The translations under genes were made by a program, and so were the position numbers. A stretch of 60,368 nt of DNA from Asterionellopsis glacialis. Its lineage: Eukaryota > Bacillariophyta > Plagiogrammaphyceae > Rhaphoneidales > Asterionellopsidaceae. The stretch spans positions 1-60,368 of the forward strand of contig WKLE02000372.1 of the NCBI GenBank assembly GCA_014885115.2. Direction: 5' to 3'. Position 1 is the stretch's first letter. Each line of letters starts with the position of its first letter. Positions 21,585 through 32,960 of this stretch are shown here, in pieces. The notes beneath the pieces were generated by a model. That model made no database searches and was not told where the DNA came from. It saw only the letters and a program-made list of their open reading frames with translations.

Positions 21585-22139
21585 TTAATATGGATGATTG
21601 GTATTGATCCCCACTTCCTTGAGGACAGATGGCTCAAAGGCCATGTGATAGATTGTGTCTGCTTGTGTAGGGTCCAACACCTTGCTACGGTTCTCCATTG
21701 GTAGTTTGTAACCTTCCAATACTATTGTTTGACTACTATAGTGGATACCTAAGCCCATTGCCTGCATTAGGTTAGTTCTGTCAATCACATTGTATTGGGC
21801 ATCTGCTTGATCAGTTCTTTTGTCAACATGGCAAGACCAGATGATCGTCTACTTCTTGGTGAACTCTGGGATTGTAAAATTTATCCTCGCTTTCCTCATA
21901 GTGATAAAGTTACCACCCATGGTGGACCACTGCATAGGCTTAGGGTTTTTATACATACTAGCCCTCCCACATTTAACAAAATTCTTTAGAATGATTGTCA
22001 TGGTAGTAACAGAGTTGAGTAGGATCCATATAAGAACAAGCTTGCCATCCCAATTTATAATCTTGCCTACTACTTCAGTAGCGTGATGTTTGGATTTAGG
22101 CTTTTTGGCTTTACAATGACTGCAGAGCATGTTGTACAA
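21585..22139 (-). pseudogene. Aspartic protease region relic
   Basis: Fragments include WSTMGGNFITMRKARINFTI (21940-21850), a motif that follows the protease active site in diatom and oomycete gypsy-like elements, then DRTNLMQAMGLGIHYSSQTI (21780-21720). The active-site DSG-like triad is not intact in the frames I can read. It lies between the gag and reverse-transcriptase relics, as expected. Confidence 0.5.
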
Positions 22140-22509
22140 CTGTTTTACTATTTTTCAATGTTTGAGTCAGTGTGTGTGGTAAGCTTAAAGTAATTGCTAT
22201 TATCATCACTACTATTTTTATGCTTATTATTAGTATTATGTTTAGTCAAGTACAAGCTTGTGTCATTTTTTGATGAGAAATCTGATTTATACTGTACTTT
22301 ATGTTTCTTTTTCTTATTGTCTTTTGATAGTTTTAGAAAACTAATCATTGCATTCACCTGCTCTTGTGTGTACATCTTGGAGTTCCTGCAATTCTTCTTC
22401 TTCAATTTGTCTCTAGTACATTTGGAGGTATCATGGTTATGTATATGGCAGTTGCTACACCATTTGCAGGTGCACTGGCATTTTTGATCTTGCCTGTTAT
22501 TACAGCAAT

Positions 22510-23378
22510 CAGAATTTTATTCAGATTGTTCATACTTGCAATCTTCCTTAGGTTTTGTAGGTTTTCTGGACTTAGAGAGTGTGTGGTCAATATTGTCATG
22601 CACTTCAAGTTTCTCAAAGGTATCTATTGTATCTTCCCACAAGAGGTCATGTGGATCAAGATTGCTGACTGGCCAGTACTGTGGATTGCCACTCAAGTGG
22701 TTTTCCTTGGTCAAGAATATTGATAAGATTATTGTCATCAAATTTTTGAATAGTTTTGCCACTGTGATCCATTGGAAAACATGGCAAATATTCATTCAAC
22801 TGGCAAAGCCTTGCAATGAACTCATAGAGTGTGAATTTGCTTGTCATGACCAGGTGGTACCTGAGGTAGTTCTTCTGGCACCTGGCTGCATGTTTGCATC
22901 AGAAAAAAATCTCTCCTACATCATTGAGTACCAGTTCAAACAGTTCTTCTGGATCCTTTTGATTTGGCTTTTTCAAACTTTTATTTTTGGTTTGGCAGTT
23001 GGTATTGGCCACTTGGAAGAGCTGCCTTGCTCTGCCTCACACAAGTGTTAGAGCCATTGAAGTTTTGTCTGAGGCCTTCCTTAAAGGATAGTCTTTCTAT
23101 ACTTCAGCAAATTCAACTTGCTATTGGATCTTCTCTTCAGCACTTCCATCTTCAAATTGCTTGACCCTCTTTTCAGTGGTCTCAGGATCTGAGGATTGAT
23201 CAGACAGGTTGATTCCCACTTCCTTGGTCTTGTAGGAATCCGTGTTGTCATCCTTTGACTTCAAGCTCTCCTCACTTGCCCTCAAAAAGGGAATGGCAGG
23301 AGGATTCAGCAGAGTTTGCTGTTGACTCAACACCCAAAGTCTCTTCTCAAATGCATTCAATGAGTAAGAAGTCTTCAT
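22510..23378 (-). pseudogene. Gag relic
   Basis: Pieces in three frames. 23378-23121 is charged and contains SDQSSDPETTEKRVKQFEDG; 22847-22656 reads ARLCQLNEYLPCFPMDHSGK; 22690-22520 reads NLDPHDLLWEDTIDTFEKLE. The middle and last pieces are homologous to the plus-strand relic at about 14880-15205. Confidence 0.6.
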
Positions 23379-23510
23379 GTTTTAAAAGTTATTTACCTCT
23401 GAAAGAGGGAGTAATGTTACTACGCCCTATACCACCTATTTTGACTATGGCACAACACAACAATTAGACAAACAACACACAAAGAAAAGAAGACTTTTTA
23501 TTTGGTGTTG

Positions 23511-23648
23511 TGAATTATGAACTTAGTTTAATCCAGAGAAGATCCAGCAATTTAGTAAGAAGTTTATATTCCAGAAAAATTAGTAAATGGTAAACTGGAG
23601 TCCATCTGCGTGTCCATGGAACAAGTGTCCTACAGGGAGTGTAGTTCA
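23511..23648 (-). repeat. 5' LTR of retrotransposon relic
   Basis: Begins TGAATTATGAACTTAG and ends GTGTAGTTCA on the plus strand. It is collinear with the repeat at 19962-20123 but shorter (138 bp) and diverged, with indels around the middle. The divergence implies the element is old. Confidence 0.7.
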
Positions 23649-26316
23649 GGGGAGAGCATGCTTGGAAAATGGGCCAGTGCAGTAAGTAAAATATTCTACC
23701 AAATATTTTACGTTGATTTTTGAGTATTTTAGTTGGTTTTTTCCTTTAAGATGCATAATTTTTAAGAAAAGATAAGGTATTTTAGGTTGCATGAAAAAAA
23801 AGGAGTTTATGTTTATGTGAAGATAATATACAAACAGCACAGTTCTCAGATGAAGAACTCAAGAAAAAAAGGCTCCCACCTATATAGCTATGTGCTCTAA
23901 ACAATAGAGGGTCCTTGAGGGGGAGCAAGCCCATGCCATGCATTTCTGCCCCCTTGGACCAATTATGCATCTGTTACATGGTACAGGCTTTTCTAGTAGA
24001 GAAGGAATAGCAACAACAGGGGATAAATATAGTAGTATCCTGACAACTATTATATATCTCTAGATATCATGTTTACAACACTATACCAGGTCCTTGCTTT
24101 TTCAAAAAAATCTATCTACATAGAACTGCATCTGATTTTCCATTTCATAAATTATCCAATCAGGCATTATAAAAAGTAAAGCATGGCTGGATGTATTTAG
24201 CGGTCAGTGGTACAGACTATATATAACAAAAAAACCAATTTATTCCTATACAACGCACAAGTTAGGACAGTACTATGGAGAGAAAAGAAATAAGTTAGTT
24301 TCTTCATAATATCTATGTTGATAAGTCTATTGGACACAGAGTTCAGAGATGGGTAACATCAAAATCTCACCATGAGCATCTTGAGAATTAAAGCTGCCCT
24401 CTAGTGTGTCTGAAGTCTCAAGATTATTCTCTCTTATCACAAATGTTGTTGATGGAACTACTAACTGAGGAGTAGTAGCCAATTGGTTCATTTCAATATA
24501 CACCAATTGATAATATATGAGAATTTGTTTTTGGATGGTAGATAGTCTCATAAAGGGAATGTGTATTGCATAGTATGTGAGCTTGCAATTTCTGGAAAGA
24601 AAGAAGAATGGAAGTAATATAGGAAGAACATAAAAATGGACAAGGTATCAGTCTCAAATTGATCTTGTGCAGATGATATCATATGGCATTTGCATGGACC
24701 AGGAGAACACAGCTTATGAGAATCTTAAATCTGCTTGTTTTTGGAACCAAATTATGTGGGATGTGACTGTACATCTTGTTTCTTCTATAAAGAAGGTTTA
24801 CAACTAGTATTGACCATTGTGTAAACACCACAAGATCACCTACTAAAAGAACAGTAGAATGTCCATTTGATTGGTCAAACATTAAAAACACACCGATGGA
24901 CATTGCAAAAAGAAACACCCTACTGCATTTCAAAAGGAATGCTCGAGTGCATGCCATAAAATTTGGAAGGGGTTTCCCACCTGTAGAGTTGTGTTTTGTC
25001 ATGATCACTGGGAAGCACATGATCACTACCTGCATCATAACAGGAGAGAATAAATATTACAAAGCTATACAAAAAAAATTAATTTATATGACATCTCTAT
25101 TACATGATATTGATTGACTGTTGCTTACTAAAATCCATCTCTAGTTTTGTTGTTTGTGCCTACTTGATCCTGATATGAATTGTACAGTAAGCTGCCATGA
25201 AAATCACAACCTTGGTCATCAAGACAAGTTGTGTTGTCCATGATCAGCCACAGAGTATGACAACCATTCCTTGAACAAAGTGTTTGGTTACTAATACAAG
25301 TATGAACAAGGTTTGGGAGGTATCTGGTGGGTTGTTGGGTCACAATGACACCATGGTAACTTCGACTTCAATCCCAAATTTACCGATTTTCTTTCAAAAG
25401 TCTCGTAGAAAGTACAGATTAACTCACCTATTTGTTGTCATCTATTACAATACCATCATTTTATAGTGTCATATAATATTGTGCTGCATGACATTGATTA
25501 AACTTTGCTTTGATTGATTGTCACTTTTCTAGTCCTACGTTCATTTTTTGTTGGTTTTGTCAAAAAGTCACAATCAAGTAAAATTAATCGGGGCACAAGA
25601 GAGGCAAATATTTCAGAAGCACCATCATGATCAACTGATGCACAAACCAACAAAGGGAGCCAATCTCAATATCTTCTGCCCTGTTTAACTCAGTTCAAGG
25701 GTGTATCATTACGATACGATGGAGAAATTGACCTGAAATTTTTTTGCAATGTTGTAGGGAAAGGAAACCAACAACATGATGATCAACTTGTTCTTCTTGT
25801 GGTTGTTTTACAATTTGAAGTTCTGCTTAATGCCAGTTTCCTAAAGTTGCTTGTAAATTGCCTCTGCAAAATCCTCATGTGTCATTTCCTTTCTGACAGT
25901 GAGCGAAAACATGTTCGTTTTGAGATCCACGTGCAAACACCGATTCCAACTGATAAAAAGGAAAGCACTCCAATAAATGCACCACCACTGCCGTCTGTGT
26001 ATAATGAGGAATATATGAAGAGCAAGGATTCAGGCAATCAGCACCAAAGCAAAAAGATACGAAAGAAATCGTAACAACGACGCCTAACAAAAAACCCAAA
26101 AAAATCAGAATATACGACACCTTAGGAAGCCACGGTCTCACGCTATGTCACCAATTAGCGAACACGTAGTTCATTATTTGGTTGCCGAATTGCCACAACT
26201 AACGGTATCATCGACTGGTTTACCGGACCATGGAGCAGAGCCGTTGTGTGGCAGACGGCAACTGAATGGTCATGGTAGTAGCGCAGTATCCGATGCGCTA
26301 CATGGGCTTGTTGGTG
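23649..26316. other. Repeat-derived spacer, no supported gene
   Basis: Open frames on both strands are short, mainly with non-ATG starts. The longest (25038-24679, minus) is hydrophobic and matches nothing I recognise. A plus frame at 25799-26074 ends in a Lys-rich tail and could be a terminal exon after TTTCTGACAG, but I cannot find partner exons. The DNA is probably degraded mobile sequence. Confidence 0.4.
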
Positions 26317-27010
26317 TACCAGGTATTTGTTGGAACTGACTATTGAAGAAACGGTGAAATCGAATCCCATTAACGAATACGACATACAGACAGTACAGGA
26401 ATAATTTTTTCTCTCTTTATTTTGGGCCTACCTCCATTCTTGGTTGTACCAGGTACAGTACATAATTTCGTTGCAATGTATCCGTTAATCATTAATCTGA
26501 CCAGTTCAAATATTCATCTAACAGCAGGTACCGTACCAGGTACCTTTACCAGATACCAGGTACATAGTTTTTTAGATTTACAGGTACCTGGCACTCTTGC
26601 ACTCTACAAAAGGTACCGGTACAAAAGCTCCATTATGTACTAGTAGTACCTGGGGTAACTGTCTGATCAAGCCACATATCGAGTATCTGATAAGCGGTAC
26701 GGCTAAACCATAAAAGATTCCCGTTTACCTGTACCAGGATATACCTGGTACTCAACAAATACCGTTGAAATATTCTCTGTATTTACCTGGTATGACTGTT
26801 ACGACGTGTACCAGGGTAACAGGTAAGGAAGGACGTTCGTTTGAATGCTTTACCTACTTGGTACCTGGTAATATCTGGTAGGGCCTTCCTGGTAACAGGT
26901 ACCTGGTACAGTGCCAAGGCGGGGAAATTAGAAAATACCTGGTACTCAGCAATTCACTATTAAAACTTATAGCCTTAAGTAACATCTTATAAAAAGTTGT
27001 ACCGGCCAGC
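26317..27010. promoter_or_regulatory. GGTACC/CCTGGTAC palindromic motif cluster 2
   Basis: At least fifteen copies of words such as TACCAGGTAC, GGTACCTGG, TACCTGGTA and GGTACCGGTAC are packed into about 700 bp, ending about 250 bp before the LRR copy B start. Both orientations occur because the motif is near-palindromic. Spacing is irregular, so it is not a simple tandem array. Confidence 0.5.
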
Positions 27011-27254
27011 TCTTTATTCTTTGGCGACTGACAAGAAACCAACGGATTCGCCAAAATACGTTATTTACAAAAACGGGTTCACACGAAATCGGAGTCTCGG
27101 TGCTAACCTCTTTCCTCCAACAAAACATTCTTTCTCTCTAGGTCCTAGTGCCACCAAGCCTTCGCGTTTGCATCATTGAATTCCTTTTACCATTAAATTT
27201 TTTTTGACTATCCTGGGCAGTCGATAGAGAGATATACGAAGCAAAGCAAAGAAA

Positions 27255-30161
27255 ATGAAGTTTCATCGCAGCGTCATTTTGTTGGTGGCGGGTGCGTTGA
27301 CGAGCGCTGAAGCGCGAAATATCGGAAGGCATCGTCGTTCATTAGATGATGACCCCCAACGTGTCCGACTCGGCAGTGTAGAGTTTAAAGAAGAAATACC
27401 TGAAAAGATAAATTTCGCAGCAGAAGACAATAGGTATTGGAATAGACTTTTGCAATCGATGAGTTTCCCAACTATTTCACCAACCGACTCTCCTTCGCCG
27501 TCACCCACTGCTTCACCCACTGCTTCACCCACTGCTTCACCCACTGCTTCACCCACTGCTTCACCCACTGCTTCACCAACTGCTTCACCAACTGCTTCAC
27601 CCACTGCTTCACCCACTGCTTCACCCACTGCTTCCCCTAGTGAGTTTCACAGTGTGTCTCTATCGGGTTCACACTTTGATTATCCTTCTGATGCTCAATC
27701 TTTCTCACCTTTTGCTTTGGCTCATCTTCACCGGTTACATCACCCTCGGTCTCACCTTTTGATGTACTCTATCTACGTCAATATTACTATTGCCTTCATA
27801 CAATTCCCCTGAACACCATGATTTACTCCATCTGCTTTGTCTACGTTTACGCCAACTTCTAATGCAATCCCTCCAGCTCCTTTCGTAGCACCTGTCACTC
27901 CAGCCCCAGTCACACCCGCTCCTGTTACACCTGCACCTGTTACTCCAGCTCCTGTAGTAGCACCTATTACTCCAGCACCTGTTACTCCGGCTCCTGTTAC
28001 ACCAGCACCTGTTACTCCGGCTCCTGTTACACCAGCACCTGTTACACCTGCACCAATAACTCCAGCTCCCGTAACCCCGGCACCGGTAACACCTGCACCG
28101 GTAACACCTGCACCAGTAACACCTGCACCAACCGATGCTCCCGTAGCAGTACCAACCACCCCTGCCCCGGTGACTCCAGCTCCTACACCTGACCCCACAG
28201 CTGCCCCGGTGACACCTGCTCCGACACCTAACCCTACAGCTGCCCCGGTGACTCCAGCTCCTACACCTGTTCCCACAGCTGCACCTGTGACTCCAGCTCC
28301 TACACCTGTTCCCACACCTGTACCGACTCCTCCTCCGACGCCTGTTCCCACACCTGTACCGACTTCTGCTCCGACGCCTGTTCCCACACCTGTACCGACT
28401 CCTGCTCCGACACCTGTTCCCACACCTGCACCGACTCCTGCTCCGACACCTGTTCCCACACCTGCACCGGTGACTCCTGCTCCGACACCTGTTCCTACAC
28501 CTGCACCGACACCAGCACCAACCATCAGTGCTGTTCAAGAAGTTATCAACACTGTAGCACTTCAGGGTGGAGCCGAGTTTGAAGACCCCAACTCCTATCA
28601 GTCTCGTGCTCTTGCATGGCTGGAGGCAAACGAAAACGTGGACACTTATGGTAACTTCCAACTTATCCAACGATATGCTTTGAGATGCATTTACGAAGCT
28701 ACTGGTGGAGACGGCTGGTTATTGAAATCTGGATGGACAGATGAGAATGGGGCAGTGGATGAATGTGATTGGGCACGACTTGAATGTTTTGGCAATCAAG
28801 TTTATAGGATGGATTTTGAACTCCGTACAGCTTCACTTTATGAACCAGGATTGGGAAACAATCTCGTTGGAACCTTCCCTCCGGAAGTCTCCATTATGAC
28901 ATGGCTCTTACGCCTTCAAATAGGCTACAACTCTGGCCTCGATAACCAACAGGGTGGTGGATTCACTGGTTTAGACTTTTTGGGTGATCTCACGGCACTC
29001 ACATTTTTGAGTATTAAGCAAAATGAATTTGTCAGTGATGGTATTCCTTCTTCAATCGGTCAATTGACAAATTTGCTTTTTCTCGACGTTGCACAGAACA
29101 ACTTTGATGGTCAGCCACTGGAAGAAGATTTTTTCACTCCTCTGCAAAGTCTCGTCTACATGGATCTTTCCTACAACGACTTTGGTGGATCTACAATTCC
29201 GACATCCATCGGTGGCCTTCCTGCGCTCAGTAAGTATGATTGCTTGAATCTACTAATCTTGTGTTACTCCAATTATTTTCTCAAATTCATGAGCTAAAAT
29301 TTTTGCCCGTGTTTTTCTTTTCAAAGAATTTCTATATATGCTCGATATCAACGCAGGTGGGGACAGCAGTGGAGAGGTAGAATTCCTGAAAACAGCAGCA
29401 ATTTCTAATTCTATATTGGGTGAGTGTTATTTATGTTCAGGCTTTGTTTAAAATTCTTTGTTGCGAAATTTTTCTGACGATATTGTTTGATTCCGTTGTT
29501 CTTTTTTTTTCTCTTTTAGAGGAAATTTGGTTTGAGCAAAACGAGTTAGGAGGAAACAGGATTCCTACAGAAATTGGGCAAATGGATCAGCTCCGTAAGT
29601 TTTGCGTTTTGAATAATTTTAGCTTCTGTTATTGTTTTTTTTTAAAGATATTTTTTCTGACACGTTAATTTTTCTGACACGTTTGGATGACTGCTTGTCC
29701 TTATAATATTCACAGTCAGTTTATCTGGAAGTGATAACAATCTTGGGGGCCCCATTCCGACTGAAATTGGAAATCTCCAATTAATGCGTAAGTTTTTTTC
29801 CATCCTATCCATCTTACTTATTTTTTTGGGTTGTGTTGGGCTTGTTGTTGATATGAAAAGTTATGCTGACAAGTTCGTTTGTATATTCTTCTATTTCTCT
29901 TTCTCTTTTCTTTGTATATCTCCAGAATTTTTGTATTTGGAAGAGAATCAGCTATCAGGACAAATACCAACAGAGATGGGGAATATGTTCCTTTTAGAAG
30001 TCTTTCACTTTTTTAACAACGCATTGACGGGTAGTATGCCCAACGAAGTTTGTAATGTGGTTACAATTTCAGGTTCTGTATTCATCGGGAATTGTCCGGA
30101 TGCTCCAGACTTTCCCTTCATCTGCGCTTGCTGTAGTGACATCTGTTTCCCTTTTGAATAA
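27255..30161 (+). CDS. Secreted Pro/Thr-rich LRR protein, copy B
   Basis: Six exons: 27255-27639, 27877-29229, 29327-29419, 29520-29594, 29716-29787 and 29926-30161. All junctions are GT-AG, phase 1; total about 737 residues. Order: signal peptide as in copy A, about eleven PTAS tetrapeptides, a Pro-Thr tract ([15 protein letters not shown]), a domain start reading [20 protein letters not shown], an N-cap region ([22 protein letters not shown]), LRRs with the IPTEIG plant-like signature, and the Cys-rich end [14 protein letters not shown]. The stop codon near 27809 is inside intron 1, so the gene is intact. The tetrapeptide tract differs completely from copy A while the flanks are nearly identical. 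Likely secreted and O-glycosylated on the repeat; the ligand is unknown. Confidence 0.9.
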
Positions 30162-31345
30162 TCAATTAAACCCTGCCACAAGTAAGACCACGTGTCCAAT
30201 CAAGGAAGTTGGCGTGATTCATAATATACAATATGTCTACAGAGAAAATTTAATCTTTGATTTTGGATATCGAGAATCAAAGTAGTGTGAGAAGCATATT
30301 TACTACACACCAGGTAGGGTAAACTTCGTATGAAGTGGCAAACTCACCACACATATATATAAGAATAAATGTTATTTTAGTAAAATAAATACCTATTGAA
30401 AAATCCCCTCGTGTATCCAACTTAGAAGAGATCTTCTCGAAGTAGTATTTACTACACACAACCCAGGTAGGGTAAACTTCGTATGAAGTGGCAAACTCAC
30501 CTCATGCATATATAATAAATGTTATTTTAGTAAAATACCTATTGAAAAATCCCCTCGTGTATCCAATTTAGAAGAGATCTATCGACGGAAGCCTTTCCCT
30601 CCTCTCGTCTTATCGGGGGTGGAGTTTGAAGAAGGGTGGAGCTTGATGAAGTTGAAGATCACATCCGATTCTTGAGAAAATAAGGTTTATTCTTACTTTT
30701 AGTTTCTGAAGTCCTTACATACGTACATCTTTGGTTGGTATACAAGAGAAAAAAAAGTTATCTCAGCTTTGAGTTTCTGAATGTCTGCTTCAATTCATCT
30801 CTACACTTTTCCCACTGTTTTTACACCGTTTATATTAATCTGGATCATGCAACGAAGAACAAAAAGGCATCCTTTGTAATTATTAACTTTTCCTTTTGAA
30901 AATATTTTAATAAAATACACAAAAATAGTTAGGATAATATGAATCTTTTGCTTACACAAATTGATCTGTATATGACAAGAAGAATCATCTTTCAGATAGT
31001 ATGCAAATATTTGGTGTGTTTTGTATTCAACGATGTACTAATATCGTCTTTTTAAGTGACAGAATTAGGCACCTACTGACAAATTATCTCTTTCAAAAAA
31101 GGCAGTTCAGAAAGTGTAAAAAACTAATGATTCTAAGATGGAAAAAGACCATGAAATTGCTCAATGTTATCAGATTGCCTTGTTTCTGTTTTTCTCTTTT
31201 AAGTATCAGTTTGGTTGTGTGCGCGCGTGCCTCTTTCCCCAAGCTACAAAGCAACAAAACAGACAACACTGTATAAATCTAATTTTTATAATGTTTTCGT
31301 TTTTTTTTCGGGGTAGGAGCGGGGAAGGGCGGAGGAGAATGTTTT
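30162..31345. other. Intergenic spacer with tandem duplication
   Basis: No gene is supported on either strand. The first 430 bp hold the two-copy repeat annotated separately. The rest is AT-rich with short chance frames; it holds the 3' flank of the minus-strand gene ending at 31346. Confidence 0.5.
30298..30583. repeat. Two-copy ~149-bp tandem repeat
   Basis: Copy 1 (about 30298-30446) and copy 2 (about 30447-30583) share ATTTACTACACAC, AGGTAGGGTAAACTTCGTAT, GAAGTGGCAAACTCACC and AAATCCCCTCGTGTATCCAA. They differ by small indels around AATAAATG and TAAAATA. Non-coding. Confidence 0.85.
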
Positions 31346-31974
31346 TTACCATCCATCATCTGCTTCTTCGGCAATCCTTTTCTTTTCTTCTTCTGTCATT
31401 TCGAATTCAGTACCATCTGCACCACCAGATTCCTTTAATGCCTTTTCAAGTTGACTTGTTAACGATCCCAAGTCTGATACAGAACTTACTTCTACATCTT
31501 CCATAAGTTGTCCAGCAATTCTAGTTGACATATTATCGGATAATCCTGAACCACGTTCCTTGGCACGTTCACCTTGATTCTCCGTAAAGGCCACAAGTCC
31601 AACACCAGCTACTAATCCTGCTACAGCAATACCTGCACCCATAATTACATTTTCTGTGTGCGAGAGAGAGAGAGAGTGAATAGCGTTTGTGAGGGTATTG
31701 AATATAATTTTATTGTCATGAAATGCAAAGAAAGAAAGATGCGGAGAGACGCACAAAAAACCAGTCAGGAAAGAGATTCTAGAATGTACTTACGATCCAC
31801 CATGGAAAGAGAAGATGATGACATTGAACGTTGGGGAGACCGAGTTACTGTAATTTTAGATGAAGTTAACTGTCCAGCCGAAGTGTTGAGGATTCCATTT
31901 TTTGACGAGGGTACAAAGGCAAAACCTGATACAGCAGAAATGCTTGCGAGTAAGATCAACGAAGATTTCATCAT
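31346..31974 (-). CDS. Small plastid-targeted membrane protein
   Basis: Exon 1 is 31974-31794 and exon 2 is 31653-31346, with a phase-1 intron (GTAAGT to CGCACACAG), giving about 162 residues. The N-terminus MMKSSLILLASISAVSGFAF has a signal peptide ending just before a phenylalanine, followed by a Ser-rich basic stretch. This is the bipartite plastid presequence type of diatoms. The mature part begins near NVIMGAGIAVAGLVAGVGLV, a probable membrane span, and continues as an acidic soluble helix (SDLGSLTSQLEKALKESGG) ending ADDGW. I do not recognise a named family. Thylakoid or inner-envelope location is inferred. Confidence 0.8.
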
Positions 31975-32426
31975 GATTATTGTGATGTTAATTTGTTGAT
32001 TTTGTTGTGTGTGCGGGTTGAAAAGATTGCTTTTTTGAGGCGTAGATGCAATGGTTTATTACAAGCACTGCCAATAGAATCACTGACTAACAACGGTAGC
32101 CCTAGTCCAAGAGGGTCTTAGGTCCTACCTAGGTGTCAAAGATGATGAATCAGCGTTTTCTTACCGGTTTTAGCAGCAATCACTGAAGTACTGTAGGATC
32201 TTGATGGTGTATCCTGTGGTAAGATCACTGACGCATGCATGCTTACTTACGCGGGAGTCGAGTGAGACCGAGAAAGAAAAAGCTGACGATCCGACGAACT
32301 CGAAAAATTTCTAAAAATAATAATGAGGGATAACGATATGTTTAAAAGTGTACGTGCCTGAGGAGTGAGGAGTGATAGTTGACTAAGCCTCAAGAAGTAG
32401 TTTCTTTGCATTTTTAGTAAGTTCCT
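31975..32426. other. Spacer upstream of the 31974 gene
   Basis: Holds the presumed promoter of the minus-strand plastid-protein gene. Only short chance frames are seen. Confidence 0.4.
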
Positions 32427-32925
32427 ACGTACGGTAGACTACCAGGTATATACAGGTATGTCTCTAACTTTGATTGTGTACCGTACTGTACTAGGTACCT
32501 GGTAAGCAATGCACGAGATCATACGGTACTAACTAACTAACTAACTCTGTTCTAAACCTTATTGGGTTATAAGCCTATGCTATTTTCTAAATTCCTTGGT
32601 AAGGTAACCTGTGCAAGTATACCAGGTACTGGTTATACCTGGTACAGTACCTGGTACTACCCAGGTACGTACCAGTTACAGTACCTGGGACGACAGGAAT
32701 ACCTTTTTTATGTTTTTTACTCTATAATATAATAATGCAACCCTACCTGGTACTGGAGACAGCTCTTGAGTTTCTACTGGGCTGGTCACCAGGTACAGAT
32801 ACTGTGGGGTCCTTTTTCTAGGTCCTCTCTAGTTCAAAATATCACAGCATATCCCGCAGTACCTTTACCGTACCTGGTGCCCCCCGGTAACTTGTACCCT
32901 ACCTAGAGGTACCAGTAGTTCCTAC
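32427..32925. promoter_or_regulatory. GGTACC/CCTGGTAC palindromic motif cluster 3
   Basis: Repeated words (CTAGGTACCTGGTAAG, ATACCTGGTACAGTACCTGG, CCAGGTACGTACCAG) lie between the divergent plastid-protein gene and the kinase. A CTAA run interrupts them near 32529-32545, as in the spacer before LRR copy A. The cluster ends about 40 bp before the kinase frame. Confidence 0.45.
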
Positions 32926-32960
32926 ACACAGGCCGTTACAACCGAGCGTTCGAACCCAAG

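Larger units (their letters stand above)
19962..23648 (-). mobile_element. Decayed Ty3/gypsy-type LTR retrotransposon
   Basis: The element is bounded by direct repeats (LTRs at 19962-20123 and 23511-23648). Between them, on the minus strand and in the order gag, protease, reverse transcriptase, integrase, lie broken coding relics. That order identifies a Ty3/gypsy-type element. The element is only 3.7 kb and its RNase H and most of the integrase are not visible, so it carries internal deletions and stop codons and cannot be autonomous. No clear target-site duplication is seen at the outer ends. Confidence 0.75.

Noticed and set aside
27640..27876. Apparent frameshift and stop in LRR copy B suggesting a pseudogene
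   Set aside because: A GTGAGT donor at 27640 and a CAG acceptor ending at 27876 remove the stop and restore phase, matching copy A.
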